The notes: a model not told the origin generated them from the letters alone. A stretch of DNA of 64,000 nt from CAVZCK01 sp963798805 (GCA_963798805.1 CAWCVC010000009.1:186001-250000); one strand, 5' to 3'. Shown: positions 17,475-28,030, counted from the stretch's first letter. Program-made: numbers and translations.

Positions 17475-18523
17475 ACAATTTCGACTATCTCAGGCCCGCA
17501 ACGATAGCCGATGCTGTGAGGGCCGCGACCGAGCCCGGCGCCGTCTATCTCGCGGCCGGAACCAACCTGCTCGACCTGATGAAGGGCCGCGTGGCCATGC
17601 CGGCGCGCCTCGTCGACATCACGCGTCTTCCGGGCCTCGATCGCATTGAGCGCCTTCCCGATGGGGGCGTGCGCATCGGCGCGCTGGTGCGCAATGCCGA
17701 TCTGGCGCATGACGCCGAATTTGCCCGCACCTATCCTGCGGTCGCGGAGGCGCTTCTTTCCGGCGCCTCGGCGCAGCTGCGCAATGCCGCGACCGTCGGA
17801 GGCAATCTGCTTCAGCGCACGCGCTGCGGCTATTTCTATGACCCTGCCAACGCCTGCAATAAGCGCGAGCCCGGCTCCGGATGCGACGCCCGCCACGGCG
17901 AGAACCGGCTGCACGCCGTGCTCGGCTGGAGCGAGTCTTGCATCGCCACTCACCCGTCCGACTTCTGCGTGCCGCTCGTCGCACTGGGCGCGGTGGTCGA
18001 GATCGAGGGCAAAGGCGGGCGCCGCGAGGTTCCTCTCGAGGAGCTGCACCGCCTGCCAGGCGATACACCACAGAAGGAGAGCGTACTCGAAGCCGGCGAG
18101 CTGATCATCGCCCTGCGTCTTCCCGCGGAGGCGGCGGCTTTTGCCTCCCACGCTCGTTACCTCAAGCTGCGCGAGCGTACCTCCTACGCCTTCGCGCTGG
18201 TCTCGGCCGCGGCCGCCCTGCGCGTCGAGGGCGGGGTGACCGCCGAAGCCCGTATCGCACTCGGCGGCGTCGCGCCAAAGCCGTGGCGGGCCCACCCGGC
18301 TGAGGCGGCGCTGAAGGGCGTCGCCCCTGGCGAGGCCGTATTCCGCCATGCGGCAGATGCCGCGCTGGCCGATGCCAAACCCTCCGGCGACAACGCCTTT
18401 AAGATCGAGCTGGCGCGGCGCATTCTGGTGCGCGCCCTGGCGCTCGCTGCCGCCGGCACGCCCGACCGTGTTGCCGCGCTTCCCGCCTCTCCCTTTTCCT
18501 CCGCCATCGGAGCACATGCATGA
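17471..18523 (+). CDS. Mo hydroxylase FAD-binding subunit with extra [4Fe-4S] site (YagS/PaoB-like)
   Basis: 350 residues from the ATG at 17471 (MNNFDYLRPATIADAVRAAT), which overlaps the previous stop. FAD-binding motifs are YLAAGTNLLDLMKG and NAATVGGNLLQRTRC. Directly after the second lies a cysteine-rich insert (CGYFYDPANACNKREPGSGC), with a further Cys in ESCIATHPSD. This insert is the mark of PaoB/4-hydroxybenzoyl-CoA reductase-like FAD subunits that carry an additional [4Fe-4S] cluster. With its partners it should oxidise aldehydes or N-heterocycles. The stop overlaps the next start. Confidence 0.92.
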   Translation: MNNFDYLRPATIADAVRAATEPGAVYLAAGTNLLDLMKGRVAMPARLVDITRLPGLDRIERLPDGGVRIGALVRNADLAHDAEFARTYPAVAEALLSGASAQLRNAATVGGNLLQRTRCGYFYDPANACNKREPGSGCDARHGENRLHAVLGWSESCIATHPSDFCVPLVALGAVVEIEGKGGRREVPLEELHRLPGDTPQKESVLEAGELIIALRLPAEAAAFASHARYLKLRERTSYAFALVSAAAALRVEGGVTAEARIALGGVAPKPWRAHPAEAALKGVAPGEAVFRHAADAALADAKPSGDNAFKIELARRILVRALALAAAGTPDRVAALPASPFSSAIGAHA

Positions 18524-20787
18524 CCTCTGATATCTCATTCATTCGCGAAGTTCCCCATATCCGGCACGGCTCGAATATCGGCCAGCCGCTCACCCGCCGC
18601 GACGGCGAACTGAAGGTCACGGGCCGCGCCCGCTATGCTGCCGACAATCACCCCGCCGGCATGCTCTATGCGGTAATGGCGGTCGCGAGCATCGCGCGCG
18701 GCCGGGTGACCTCCCTCGATGTCGCCGCCGCCAAGGCCCATCTCGGCGTCGTCGAGGTGATGACATCAGCCAACCGGCCGCCCCTCGCTGAGGACCCTGA
18801 CGCGAAGACCAACCCGTTCATTTTCCGTCTCGACGTCCTGCAGAACGATCAGGTGCGCTATCCGGACCAGCCCATCGCGGTGGTGATCGCCAAGACACTC
18901 GAGGCCGCGACGGAAGCGGCGGCGCTCCTGGCTCCGCGCTATGAGGCGCTTCCCGCCCGGGTCGGCCTCGATGCCGGCGAGAGCTTCGTTCCGCCCTCGG
19001 TCGGTGTGGGCAATCCGGCCGAGGCGACCCATGGCGATGTCGAGGCGGGGCTTGCCGCCGCGGCGCACCGGATCGAGGCGACATACGAGACGCCCGCGCA
19101 ATACCACAACGCCATGGAGCCCCACGCCATCGTGGCGGCCTGGGACGGCGACAAGCTGTCCATCGACATGCCGACCCAGGCGCTGATCATGGCACAGGGA
19201 CGGCTGGCGGGGCTGTTCGGCATCCCACCGGCGAACATCCATATCCGCAGCCCATTTCTCGGTGGCGGCTTCGGCTCTAAGGGCTTCCCCATCGGGCCGC
19301 AGGTGCTCGGCATTATAGCGGCAAAGCTTGTCGGCGGGCCGGTGAAGCTTGTGCTCACCCGCGAGCAGATGTACGGGCCTGCCGGCCATCGCTCCCCAAC
19401 CCGCCAGACGCTGCGCATCGGTACGGCGGCCGACGGCGCGCTGACCGCCATCGATCATCACGCCAAGGTGGCGTCCAGCACCTTCGACGACTTCTTCGAG
19501 CCGGCTGCCGATGTTGCGCATACGCTTTACGCAAGCCCCGCCATAGCCACCTCGCATGAGGCGGTGCGCATCGACACCGGCACGCCGATCTTCATGCGCG
19601 CGCCAGGCGAGGCGACGGGATCGGTCGCGCTGGAGAGTGCCATCGACGAGGCGGCGCTGGCTTGCGGGATGGACCCGCTGGCCTTCCGCCTGAAGAACTA
19701 TGCCGAGGTCGAACCGATCTCCGGCAAGCCGTTCTCCTCCAAGGCGCTGCGCGAGTGCTACGCGCAAGGCGCCGAGCGCTTCGGCTGGTCGAAGCGGCCG
19801 CTTAAGCCGCGCCAGATGCGCGACGAGGCGGGCTTCCTCGTCGGCTGGGGGCTGGGCACGGCGACCTTTCCGGCGCTGATGTTCGCGGCGGAAGCGCGCG
19901 CTGTCATCCGCAGCGACGGCACAGGCGTGGTGGAAACCGGCGCGCACGACATGGGCCAGGGCGCTTGGACGGTCTTCGCCCAGATCGCCGCGGACAGCCT
20001 AGGCCTCGACATCGGCGCTGTCGAATTCAGGGCGGGCAGCTCCGACCTCCCCGATGCAGGCATCGCCGGCGGCTCGGGCCACACAGCCACGGCCGGCATG
20101 GCGATCCATAATGCCGGAGCCGACGTGATCGCCAAGCTCGCGGATATTGCGACAAGCGACGAGCGCTCGCCGCTGTTCGGCGCGGGGAACGCCGGGGTCA
20201 TCGCGAGGGGCAGCTGTCTTATCCGACGCGACGATGAGACTCGCAGCGAAAGCTATGTCGACATCCTCCGCCGCGCCGGCCTCCCCCAGATCGAGGGTCG
20301 GGGCAATGCCGCCGCCGACCCTGCCGCGCAGGAGACCTATGCCATGCATGCGCATGGGGCGGTGTTCGCCGAGGTCAAGGTCGATCCCGATCTCGGCCAG
20401 ATCCGCGTCACTCGCCTCGTCGGCGCTTTCGCGGCCGGGCGGGTGATCAATCCACGGCTGGTGCGCAGCCAATATTATGGTGGCATGATCTGGGGCGTGT
20501 CCTTCGCCCTGCATGAGGAAGCGATTACGGACCGGCATTCCGGCCGTATCGTGAATGCCAATCTCGCCGAATACCATGTGCCTGTGAACGCGGACATTCC
20601 CTTCGTCGAGGCGGTCCTCGTCGAGGAGCATGACCCTCACGTCAATGCGCTGGGCATCAAGGGCGTCGGCGAGATCGGCATCACGGGATCGGCCGGCGCG
20701 GTAGCGAATGCGGTCTGGCACGCGACCGGCATGCGCCCGCGTCGGTTTCCGATCCGGATCGAAGATCTACTCGGGTCTGCCGCGTAG
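18520..20787 (+). CDS. Mo hydroxylase molybdopterin-binding large subunit (YagR/PaoC-like)
   Basis: 755 residues, the normal size of PaoC. The xanthine dehydrogenase a/b hammerhead domain is near residues 20-130. The Mo cofactor domain contains the LGGGFGSKGF loop, the MRAPGEATG segment, GAHDMGQGAWTVF, and the terminal GVGEIGITGSAG motif whose Glu (about residue 718) is the catalytic base. The protein lacks the AYRxxxR signature of CO dehydrogenases. The operon includes no dedicated XdhC-type maturation gene. Substrates are probably aldehydes; the exact one is not predictable. Confidence 0.93.
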   Translation: MTSDISFIREVPHIRHGSNIGQPLTRRDGELKVTGRARYAADNHPAGMLYAVMAVASIARGRVTSLDVAAAKAHLGVVEVMTSANRPPLAEDPDAKTNPFIFRLDVLQNDQVRYPDQPIAVVIAKTLEAATEAAALLAPRYEALPARVGLDAGESFVPPSVGVGNPAEATHGDVEAGLAAAAHRIEATYETPAQYHNAMEPHAIVAAWDGDKLSIDMPTQALIMAQGRLAGLFGIPPANIHIRSPFLGGGFGSKGFPIGPQVLGIIAAKLVGGPVKLVLTREQMYGPAGHRSPTRQTLRIGTAADGALTAIDHHAKVASSTFDDFFEPAADVAHTLYASPAIATSHEAVRIDTGTPIFMRAPGEATGSVALESAIDEAALACGMDPLAFRLKNYAEVEPISGKPFSSKALRECYAQGAERFGWSKRPLKPRQMRDEAGFLVGWGLGTATFPALMFAAEARAVIRSDGTGVVETGAHDMGQGAWTVFAQIAADSLGLDIGAVEFRAGSSDLPDAGIAGGSGHTATAGMAIHNAGADVIAKLADIATSDERSPLFGAGNAGVIARGSCLIRRDDETRSESYVDILRRAGLPQIEGRGNAAADPAAQETYAMHAHGAVFAEVKVDPDLGQIRVTRLVGAFAAGRVINPRLVRSQYYGGMIWGVSFALHEEAITDRHSGRIVNANLAEYHVPVNADIPFVEAVLVEEHDPHVNALGIKGVGEIGITGSAGAVANAVWHATGMRPRRFPIRIEDLLGSAA

Positions 20788-20893
20788 TGACACCGAACGT
20801 CGTTGCGGCCCAATTAGCGGCGAAGAACGCGAAGACGACGGCGAATGCGGAGGCAGTATCAGGCGCAGGGGCCTATGCAGCCGCGATTTGACC

Positions 20894-21670
20894 TTAGCCG
20901 AGCATCTGCGTATCGCCGCAGATCGAGATGGCCTGTCCGGAGATGGTTTTCCCACGCGGGCTGCAAAGGAACAGGATCTGGTCGGCGATCTGCTGCGGCG
21001 TCACATAATCCTTGATCGAGGTGTAGGAGAAGGCGATCCGCTCCATCTCGGCGTAGGATATGTCGCGCTGCTGCGCTTTGGCTTCAAGAACCCGGCGCTG
21101 CCGGTCGCCGGCGACCAGACCGGGCAGGATCGCATTGACGCGGATATTGTCGGGCCCCAGCTCGATCGACAGCGATTTAGTAAAGCCGATCACGCCCCAT
21201 TTCGCCGCCGCATAGGGCGTGCGCATGGCGAAGCCCAGCCGTCCGGCCGCCGAGGAGATGTTGACGATCGAGGCGTTCTGGCTCGACCGCAAAAGCGGGA
21301 TCGCCAGCCGCGCACAATTGAATTGTCCTGTGAGACAGACCTCCAGGCAGCGGTCCCAATCCTCGGGGTTCATCTCCTCCACCTTGGAGGTCGGTCCGGC
21401 GATGCCCGCATTATTGACGAGCACGTCGAGACCGCCAAGGGCAGCGACCGTCTCAGCGAACAGCGTCTTCACCGCCGCACGGTCCGCAACGTCGCAGACG
21501 CTTTGCGTCAAAGCCGGGTCGCTCTTTTTCAGATCGGACAGCGCGGTGGTATCGATATCGCAGACATGAATCCTCGCACCTTCAGCCACAAAGGCTTTGG
21601 CAATGGCCAGGCCGATCCCATTGGCACCTGCGGTCACCAGGACGCGCAGTCCTTTGATATCGAGATCCAT
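20894..21670 (-). CDS. SDR family oxidoreductase
   Basis: 258 residues, classical short-chain dehydrogenase. The cofactor motif is TAGANGIG (residues 13-20), with an acidic D at the end of strand 2 (VCDID), which favours NAD(H). NNAG is near residue 88. The catalytic set is N, S (IVNISSAAG), Y and K (TPYAAAKWG). The C-terminus ISGQAISICGDTQMLG resembles sugar/3-hydroxyacid SDRs with a C-terminal cap. It is convergent with the Mo hydroxylase operon and divergent from the 3-hydroxyacyl-CoA dehydrogenase-like gene. It may belong to the same catabolic locus; the substrate is unknown. Confidence 0.92.
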   Translation of the reverse strand: MDLDIKGLRVLVTAGANGIGLAIAKAFVAEGARIHVCDIDTTALSDLKKSDPALTQSVCDVADRAAVKTLFAETVAALGGLDVLVNNAGIAGPTSKVEEMNPEDWDRCLEVCLTGQFNCARLAIPLLRSSQNASIVNISSAAGRLGFAMRTPYAAAKWGVIGFTKSLSIELGPDNIRVNAILPGLVAGDRQRRVLEAKAQQRDISYAEMERIAFSYTSIKDYVTPQQIADQILFLCSPRGKTISGQAISICGDTQMLG

Positions 21671-21873
21671 GACACCTCCAGCACCACGAGTGGATCAGAC
21701 CACATTATTCAGCGAGCCCGGCCGAGGACAAACGACTTTGATAGGCTTGGTGCATCCGAGCCGCTCCCCTCGTGCCGGCCTCATTGCCCGAGGTGATCAC
21801 TGCGAGTACGCTGGATCGAAACACTCGCGGTTGCTCTCGGCGATCCGTGGACGCAAAGACGAAGAGAGATATC

Positions 21874-22809
21874 GTGCCTGAAACAAGAACTGTCGCCACC
21901 GTCGGTGTCGGACTAATCGGCCGCGCCTGGGCCACGATTTTCGCGCGTGCCGGCTGGCAGGTGCGGCTGGCAGATCCGGATAGACCAACCTTGAATGCAG
22001 CGCCGCGACTTATCCGCGACGAATTGCTGGCGCTGCAACGGCACGGTCTCGCCGACGATATGAAGGGCGCGGCCGCTCGCATTACCATCGCCGGCAGCCT
22101 CGCCGAGGCCCTGGATGGCGTGGCCTTTGTGCAGGAGAACGGCCCGGAGAATATCGACACCAAGCGCGCCATATTCGCCGATCTCGACCGACTGGCGCCA
22201 ACCGAGGCGATATTGGCGTCGTCGAGTTCGGCCATTGTTCCCTCGTGCTTCACCGAAGGGCTGGCAGGAAGAGCCCGCTGCCTGGTCGGGCATCCCGTCA
22301 ACCCGCCGCATCTGATCCCGCTCGTGGAGCTATGCGGTGCGCCATGGACGTCGCCCGAGACGATCACGCGGGCGCGCGATATCTATCGAGAGATCGGACA
22401 GGTGCCGGTCACCATCAATCGCGAGATCGACGGCTTCGTCCTCAATCGCCTCCAAGGCGCATTGCTGGCCGAAGCGTTCCGGCTGGTCGGCGAAGGCTAT
22501 ATTTCCGCCGAGGACCTCGACCATACAGTGAAAGACGGCCTCGGCCTCCGATGGTCGTTCATGGGACCGCTGGAGACGATCGAGCTCAACGCCCCTGGCG
22601 GGATACCGGATTATTGCGCGCGCTACACAGGCTTTTACAAGGGGCTGGCAGCTGCGCCGGCGGGGCCGGATGCCTATGAAAGCCCGAATATCGATCGCGT
22701 TATCGCCGCCTGGCCGCATCAGCCGACACCCGAACGGATCGCAAGGCTGACCAGCTGGCGCAATGAACGTCTCGCCGCGTTGGCGGCGCACAAGAAGAAG
22801 CAGGATTGA
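21874..22809 (+). CDS. 3-hydroxyacyl-CoA dehydrogenase / L-carnitine dehydrogenase-like protein
   Basis: 311 residues from a GTG at 21874, which has a GAAGAGAG site; an in-frame extension upstream lacks one. The Rossmann motif GVGLIGRAW is near residues 11-19. VGHPVNPPHLIPLVEL has the catalytic His and Glu of the family. The protein is a single-domain 3HCDH of the lambda-crystallin/carnitine dehydrogenase type, without an acyl-CoA hydratase fusion. A BKACE gene follows 36 bases later. In carnitine degraders this pair oxidises L-carnitine to 3-dehydrocarnitine and then cleaves it with acetyl-CoA. That pathway is a reasonable proposal, though other 3-hydroxy acids are possible. Confidence 0.85.
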   Translation: MPETRTVATVGVGLIGRAWATIFARAGWQVRLADPDRPTLNAAPRLIRDELLALQRHGLADDMKGAAARITIAGSLAEALDGVAFVQENGPENIDTKRAIFADLDRLAPTEAILASSSSAIVPSCFTEGLAGRARCLVGHPVNPPHLIPLVELCGAPWTSPETITRARDIYREIGQVPVTINREIDGFVLNRLQGALLAEAFRLVGEGYISAEDLDHTVKDGLGLRWSFMGPLETIELNAPGGIPDYCARYTGFYKGLAAAPAGPDAYESPNIDRVIAAWPHQPTPERIARLTSWRNERLAALAAHKKKQD

Positions 22810-22845
22810 CGAGGATTTTTCTGACCGGGAGGAAATGAGAAGACA

Positions 22846-23769
22846 ATGAGCCGCAAAGTCATCATCACCTGCGCCGTCACCGGCGCCATTCACACGCCGT
22901 CCATGTCCAAGGCGCTGCCGGTCACGCCGCAGGAAATCGCCGACGCCGCGGTGGAGGCGGCAGAGGCCGGCGCCGCGATCGTGCATCTGCACGCCCGCGA
23001 TCCGAAGACCGGGCGCCCCGACCAGACGCCGGAAGCCTTTGCACCGTTCCTGAAGATCATCAAGCAGCGCTCGAATTGCGTCGTCAATCTGACGACCGGC
23101 GGCGCGCCGAACATGACGGTGGACGAGCGCGTCCGGCCGGCGGCGGTCTACAAGCCGGAGGTCGCCTCTCTGAACATGGGCTCGATGAATTTCGGCCTAT
23201 TCGGCATGCTGAACCGCTTCAAGACTTTCCAGCACGATTGGGAGCGCGCCTATCTCGAGAACAAGGACATCGTGTTCCGCAACACCTTCAAGGACATCGA
23301 ATATGTGATCAGCACGCTGTCCGGAAACGGCACGCGCTTCGAGTTCGAATGCTACGACACCGCCCATCTCTATAACCTGCACTATTTCCTGCAGCAGGAA
23401 CTCGTAAAGCCGCCGCTCTTCGTGCAGACGGTGTTCGGCCTGCAGGGCGGCATCGGCGCCCATCCCGAGGACGTGCTGCATATGAAGCGGACGGCCGACC
23501 GGCTGTTCGGCGATCAGTATAAGTGGTCGGTGCTCGGTGCCGGGCGGAACCAGCTGCCGATCGCTGCAATGGCAGCGGCGATGGGCGGCAATATCCGCGT
23601 CGGCCTCGAGGACTCGCTGTGGAGCGGTCCCGGAAAGCTGGCGGAATCCAATGCTGAGCAGGTCCGTCTCGCGCGCAAGATCATCGAAGGCCTGAGCCTC
23701 GAGATCGCAACGCCGGACGAGGCTCGGGAAATTCTCGACCTCAAAGGCGGCGATACGCTCGAGGTGTGA
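22846..23769 (+). CDS. Beta-keto acid cleavage enzyme (BKACE, DUF849 family)
   Basis: 307 residues. It has the BKACE N-terminus SRKVIITCAVTGAIHTPSMS, the metal-binding HLHARDPKTG motif (His 47 and 49), NLTTGG, and a C-terminal GLEDSLW-AESNAEQVR region with the conserved acidic and Arg residues. These Zn-dependent enzymes transfer an acyl group from a beta-keto acid to acetyl-CoA, giving a new acyl-CoA and acetoacetate. The first characterised member cleaves 3-keto-5-aminohexanoate; others cleave dehydrocarnitine. Pairing with a carnitine dehydrogenase-like gene favours the latter. It is followed by two strong hairpins. Confidence 0.92.
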   Translation: MSRKVIITCAVTGAIHTPSMSKALPVTPQEIADAAVEAAEAGAAIVHLHARDPKTGRPDQTPEAFAPFLKIIKQRSNCVVNLTTGGAPNMTVDERVRPAAVYKPEVASLNMGSMNFGLFGMLNRFKTFQHDWERAYLENKDIVFRNTFKDIEYVISTLSGNGTRFEFECYDTAHLYNLHYFLQQELVKPPLFVQTVFGLQGGIGAHPEDVLHMKRTADRLFGDQYKWSVLGAGRNQLPIAAMAAAMGGNIRVGLEDSLWSGPGKLAESNAEQVRLARKIIEGLSLEIATPDEAREILDLKGGDTLEV

Positions 23770-23921
23770 GGCTGTCGGTTTGATCGGCATCGCGCAAAAG
23801 CCATGGTAGTTTGGGCGGTCGGCACTGATTGGCGACGATGTCGTTCCGGATTTCAACAAGCGTTTAGGCCGATATAAGGCCGATGTCCATGCCCGACACC
23901 GCCACATGGATGGTTTTGTCA

Positions 23922-23958
23922 ACGCCAGTGGCGGTGACAATGCCACCGCCACTGGCGT
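23922..23958. terminator. Long perfect hairpin after the BKACE gene
   Basis: The arms ACGCCAGTGGCGGTG (23922-23936) and CACCGCCACTGGCGT (23944-23958) form a 15-bp perfect stem with a seven-base loop, about 150 bases after the BKACE stop. There is no U tract immediately after it, so it may serve as a transcript-stabilising or repeat-type palindrome rather than a classic terminator. Confidence 0.5.
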
Positions 23959-23996
23959 CCGGTCATCTACTCGCGATGCCTCGGGCACCTCGATCC

Positions 23997-24021
23997 AAAC
24001 CGCGCCGTTCAGGCGCGGTTT
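23997..24021. terminator. Bidirectional-looking terminator
   Basis: AAACCGCGCC (23997-24006) and GGCGCGGTTT (24012-24021) pair over 10 bp with a five-base loop. The A-rich and T-rich ends let it act on either strand. It sits six bases beyond the stop of the minus-strand small secreted protein and also downstream of the BKACE gene. Confidence 0.7.
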
Positions 24022-24027
24022 CCGGTG

Positions 24028-24213
24028 TTACTCACCGTCATGCTGCATTTCGCCGAAATACTGGCCAGCAGGTGAGGAGGGATCCAAGTGAACTGTCTGA
24101 ACCCACTGGTCCTGGGTCTGCGCCGGGTCCCGTACGGGTGTAGCGGCATATGTCGTCGAGATTCCGGCTACGACCGCCAATGCGATCAGGCCTGCTTGGA
24201 TAAGTTTGCTCAT
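24028..24213 (-). CDS. Small secreted hypothetical protein
   Basis: 61 residues from the ATG at 24213, with GGAG ten bases upstream. The first 23 residues (MSKLIQAGLIALAVVAGIST) form a typical signal peptide, cleaved after TYA. The mature peptide of about 38 residues contains DQWVQTVHLDPSSPAGQYFG and no cysteines. Small exported proteins of this size and composition are common in rhizobia and remain without function. A perfect hairpin terminator follows the stop. The start and gene call are supported by the RBS, signal peptide and terminator together. Confidence 0.72.
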   Translation of the reverse strand: MSKLIQAGLIALAVVAGISTTYAATPVRDPAQTQDQWVQTVHLDPSSPAGQYFGEMQHDGE

Positions 24214-24756
24214 GATTATCTCCAATATGGCCCCAATTGGCTGGGGTTGTGGGAGTGATTTAGTTTCGGGTGAGCCGTCTTCAATTCACAAATTTGTAAT
24301 TTTATCGGCATTTTGCATGATGAATTCTTAGCACCGCAATTGGAATAATATGGCTTTTTTCGATAGGTCCGACGGACAAGCCGAATGGCCTATTGGCTCG
24401 ATTACTCCCGGGGCCTTGTTTGCGTTGCTGCTCCCACGGGGGTTGCCATTTACGGCTTGCTAACGTTCGCAGACTACAGAACTCCAATAGCATAAAGCGG
24501 TTGTCCGCCGCCGATCTTCGATTGATGTTCTCAATTCGCCGCGCTATGTGTTTGAGGGGGTGCCGCGTGAGGCCTCGGGGTTCGCGTTCCGGCAGACTTA
24601 AGCGCCGAACTCGCCGATATCGAACGGGCATCATTCCGAAAGCGTTGCGCCGCAGCGGTGGCGTTGAGGCGAGAGCTGCGGCTCCGCTTAGTGAGCGCAG
24701 CATACGTGACGGCGTGACGAAGCTGGGATTAGGATTGAGACGGTCGTGGGGGTCGG
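24214..24756. other. Intergenic region without visible genes
   Basis: 543 bases. The first 150 bases are AT-rich and should contain the promoter of the small secreted protein on the minus strand. The rest has only low-quality, arginine-rich frames on both strands; none resembles a protein family I know. Confidence 0.4.
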
Positions 24757-25650
24757 ATGATCATCGGGGGAGTAGCAATCCGGGCAGGCATTCAAGCGCT
24801 TTCGGGCGCTCGGCGACCGGCCACGCGGAAGTCCGCGGGTATCGCATGCGCGGCTTCATTGTGTTTTCTGTGGGCATCTCAGGCGGCCAGCGCCGCTGAT
24901 ATACTGGAGCAGCCCACAACCACCGTTAGCACGGGCGGCTGGATCGTAACCGTGGGCGTCATGGCGCAATACGAGCCGAAATTCGTCGGCTCCGACAAAT
25001 ACGGTGTCGACTTTGTTCCGCAATTCTCCTTCCGCAAGGAGGGTGAACCGGAAAGCTTCAGCGCGCCCGATGACGGCTTCGATTATGCGCTTTACGATAC
25101 GCCGACACTGAAGATCGGTCCGGTTGGCTCGGTCGAGAGCGGACGCAAGACGAGCGACGATCACCGGCTTGAAGGGCTCGATAATTTTGCCTGGCGGGTT
25201 GGCGCCGGTGCCTTCGTCGAATACTGGCCGGTGCAGGACTTTCTGCGGACACGCGTCGAGGTGATGCACGGTCTTCGCTCCGACGACGGCTTTTTTGCCA
25301 ATCTCTCAGCCGATGTCGTCCGACATTACGGGCAATATACGTTCTCGGCCGGCCCGCGCATGGTGCTAGCCGATGGCGACTCCATGCAGTTCCTGTTCGG
25401 CGTCTCCGATGCTGCCTCGATCCGCAACGGCCGGGTCGGCCCCTTCAACGCGGATGCCGGCGTGCAGTCCGTAGGCGCCAACGCGACGGTCAGCTACGAC
25501 TGGTCGGAGGACTGGAAATTTACCGTCTTTGGCCGTTATGACCGGCTGGTCGGTGACGCCGCCGACAGTCCGATCACCAAGGAATTCGGTTCGCCGGACC
25601 AGTTTACCGTCGGCGCCGGTGTCGCCTATTCCTTCCACCTCACCGATTAG
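24757..25650 (+). CDS. MipA/OmpV family outer membrane protein
   Basis: 297 residues. There is an N-terminal basic stretch and then a signal peptide around residues 27-47 (IACAASLCFLWASQAASAAD), so the true start may be one of the internal codons, for example an ATG near 24847. The mature part begins with ILEQPTTT and WIVTVGVMAQYEPKFVGSDK, the conserved first beta-strand of MipA/OmpV proteins, and ends in a strand terminating VGAGVAYSFHLTD. The family forms outer-membrane beta-barrels; MipA also scaffolds murein synthesis in E. coli. The specific role here is unknown. It stands as a single gene. Confidence 0.88.
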   Translation: MIIGGVAIRAGIQALSGARRPATRKSAGIACAASLCFLWASQAASAADILEQPTTTVSTGGWIVTVGVMAQYEPKFVGSDKYGVDFVPQFSFRKEGEPESFSAPDDGFDYALYDTPTLKIGPVGSVESGRKTSDDHRLEGLDNFAWRVGAGAFVEYWPVQDFLRTRVEVMHGLRSDDGFFANLSADVVRHYGQYTFSAGPRMVLADGDSMQFLFGVSDAASIRNGRVGPFNADAGVQSVGANATVSYDWSEDWKFTVFGRYDRLVGDAADSPITKEFGSPDQFTVGAGVAYSFHLTD

Positions 25651-25658
25651 CCGAGGTG

Positions 25659-25763
25659 TCGTCCCGGGCGAGCGAAGGCGAGGGCCCGGGACCCAATCAC
25701 GCATCCCCAAGCTCATTCCGTGCGGTAAGTCCGATAGGCCCCGGCACTTCGGCCGGGGCGACG
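25659..25763. repeat. Composite palindromic intergenic repeat, copy 2
   Basis: Directly after the MipA stop. GTCCCGGG/CCCGGGAC (25662-25692) is followed by CCCAATCAC, then GGCCCCGGC and GGCCGGGGCGACG (25737-25763). It contains the same two palindromic modules as 560-667 in the opposite order, so copy 2 resembles the reverse complement of copy 1. It may double as the mipA terminator. Confidence 0.65.
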
Positions 25764-25867
25764 TCCGCACAACATGAACCAAAAGTACTTTTGCAGAGCC
25801 CTCCACCAGGAGAGAGGGGATCTTTGACGCGCCGCCAATTCAATCTGCCTGATCTTGTCGTCCGGTC

Positions 25868-26613
25868 TTACGCAGCATCGTGAAAAATGATGCCGAGCGT
25901 GAAGCGCTGGCCGGAGCGGAGGCGGCTGACACCGTGACGCATATTGGTGCGATAGAGACCGCGCGTTCCCTGAACCGGCCGGTGATGCACCGGAAAGATG
26001 ACGCCTTCGCCTTGACGTAACGAGACAACCTCGGCGCGGCTCTGCATCCGCGGCCGCTGTTCCGTCAGCACGAATTCGCCGCCGGTAAAATCGCGGCCGG
26101 CCTCCGAGAGCAGAAATGCAACCTGCAGGGGAAATACGAGATCGCCGTAAAGATCCTGATGCAGGCAGTTATAGTCGCCCGCTTTATATTTCAGGATCAG
26201 CGGCGTCGGGCGGGTCTGTCCCGCTGCATGGCAGCGCTTGAGAAAAGCCTCATGCGCCGCCGGAAACCGCGCGCCCACGCCAAGCTGCTCATTCCACACA
26301 TTGGCGATTTCCGCAAGCGGGGGATAGAGCGCGCCCCGAAGCCCGGCGACGATGTCCGGCAGCGGCGCGGCGAAATATTGATATTCGCCGCGGCCGAAGC
26401 CGTGCCGCGCCATGACGATACGGCTGCGATAGAGGGCCGCCTCGCCGTAGTTCGCGGCAAGCTCGGCGCATTCCGCCGGGGAAAGCACCGGTCCGGTCGT
26501 TGCCACACCATAGGCTGCGAGTTCTTCGGCAATCGCAGGCCAATCGAGATCGGCAACGCGGCTCTCGATGGCCTCCGATCGCGTGGCGTCAGCCTTTGCC
26601 AATGCCGCTCTGC

Positions 26614-26617
<4 letters not shown>
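25868..26617 (-). CDS. 2OG-Fe(II) oxygenase, ada-associated
   Basis: 249 residues from a GTG at 26617 that overlaps the ada stop (GTGA), which indicates translational coupling. The jelly-roll iron ligands are visible: His153 and Asp155 in CLHQDLYGDLVFP, and a distal His near residue 228 (NMRHGVSRL), with Arg 238 in SGQRFTLGIIFHDA binding 2-oxoglutarate. The family is the one often found beside ada and annotated as 2OG-Fe(II) oxygenase; it is not classical AlkB. Context suggests oxidative repair of alkylated nucleic acid, but the substrate is unproven. Confidence 0.9.
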
Positions 26618-27678
<1,061 letters not shown>

Positions 27679-27940
27679 TGTAGCTATCCTTCAAGGTCTG
27701 ATTCGATATCTGGATAAATGATCCTTTTCCTTAAAGGCCACACTCCGTGGATTGCTTTCGAATTCGCAATTTCCTCGAAATGCAATTCTGGCGTGCACAA
27801 GCCGGCGCCGCGTAGAGTCTGCCGTTCGCGGCGCCTGAATTCGGCGCGCTGCAGCGTATATGCGCCTTTGTGCCCGGCTTTTAGCATTATGAGAACTATG
27901 CCATACTCCGCGCTCAATCGCTTGCAGAAGCGGTTCCAGA

Positions 27941-28017
27941 CTAGTGTCCCGAATCCGAAGTTCGCCTTATTGTGCCGCTTGCTCCTTAGCGAACTTCGGA
28001 TTCATAAGGGACACCAG
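27941..28017. repeat. TAGTG-ended palindromic element A (MITE-like)
   Basis: A 77-base palindrome: CTAGTGTCCCGAATCCGAAG on the left, and the right arm complements as CTGGTGTCCCTTATGAATCC then GAAGTTCGC. The loop is about 24 bases. It lies between ada and the cox genes, has CTAG-like ends, and no coding capacity. Structure and termini suggest a miniature inverted-repeat element; which transposase recognises it is unknown. Confidence 0.6.
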
Positions 28018-28030
28018 CAATTATAAGGTT

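Noticed and set aside
24393..24899. Open frame rich in Arg and Ser before the MipA gene
   Set aside because: There is no family, no signal peptide and no RBS; it overlaps the MipA start in another frame.
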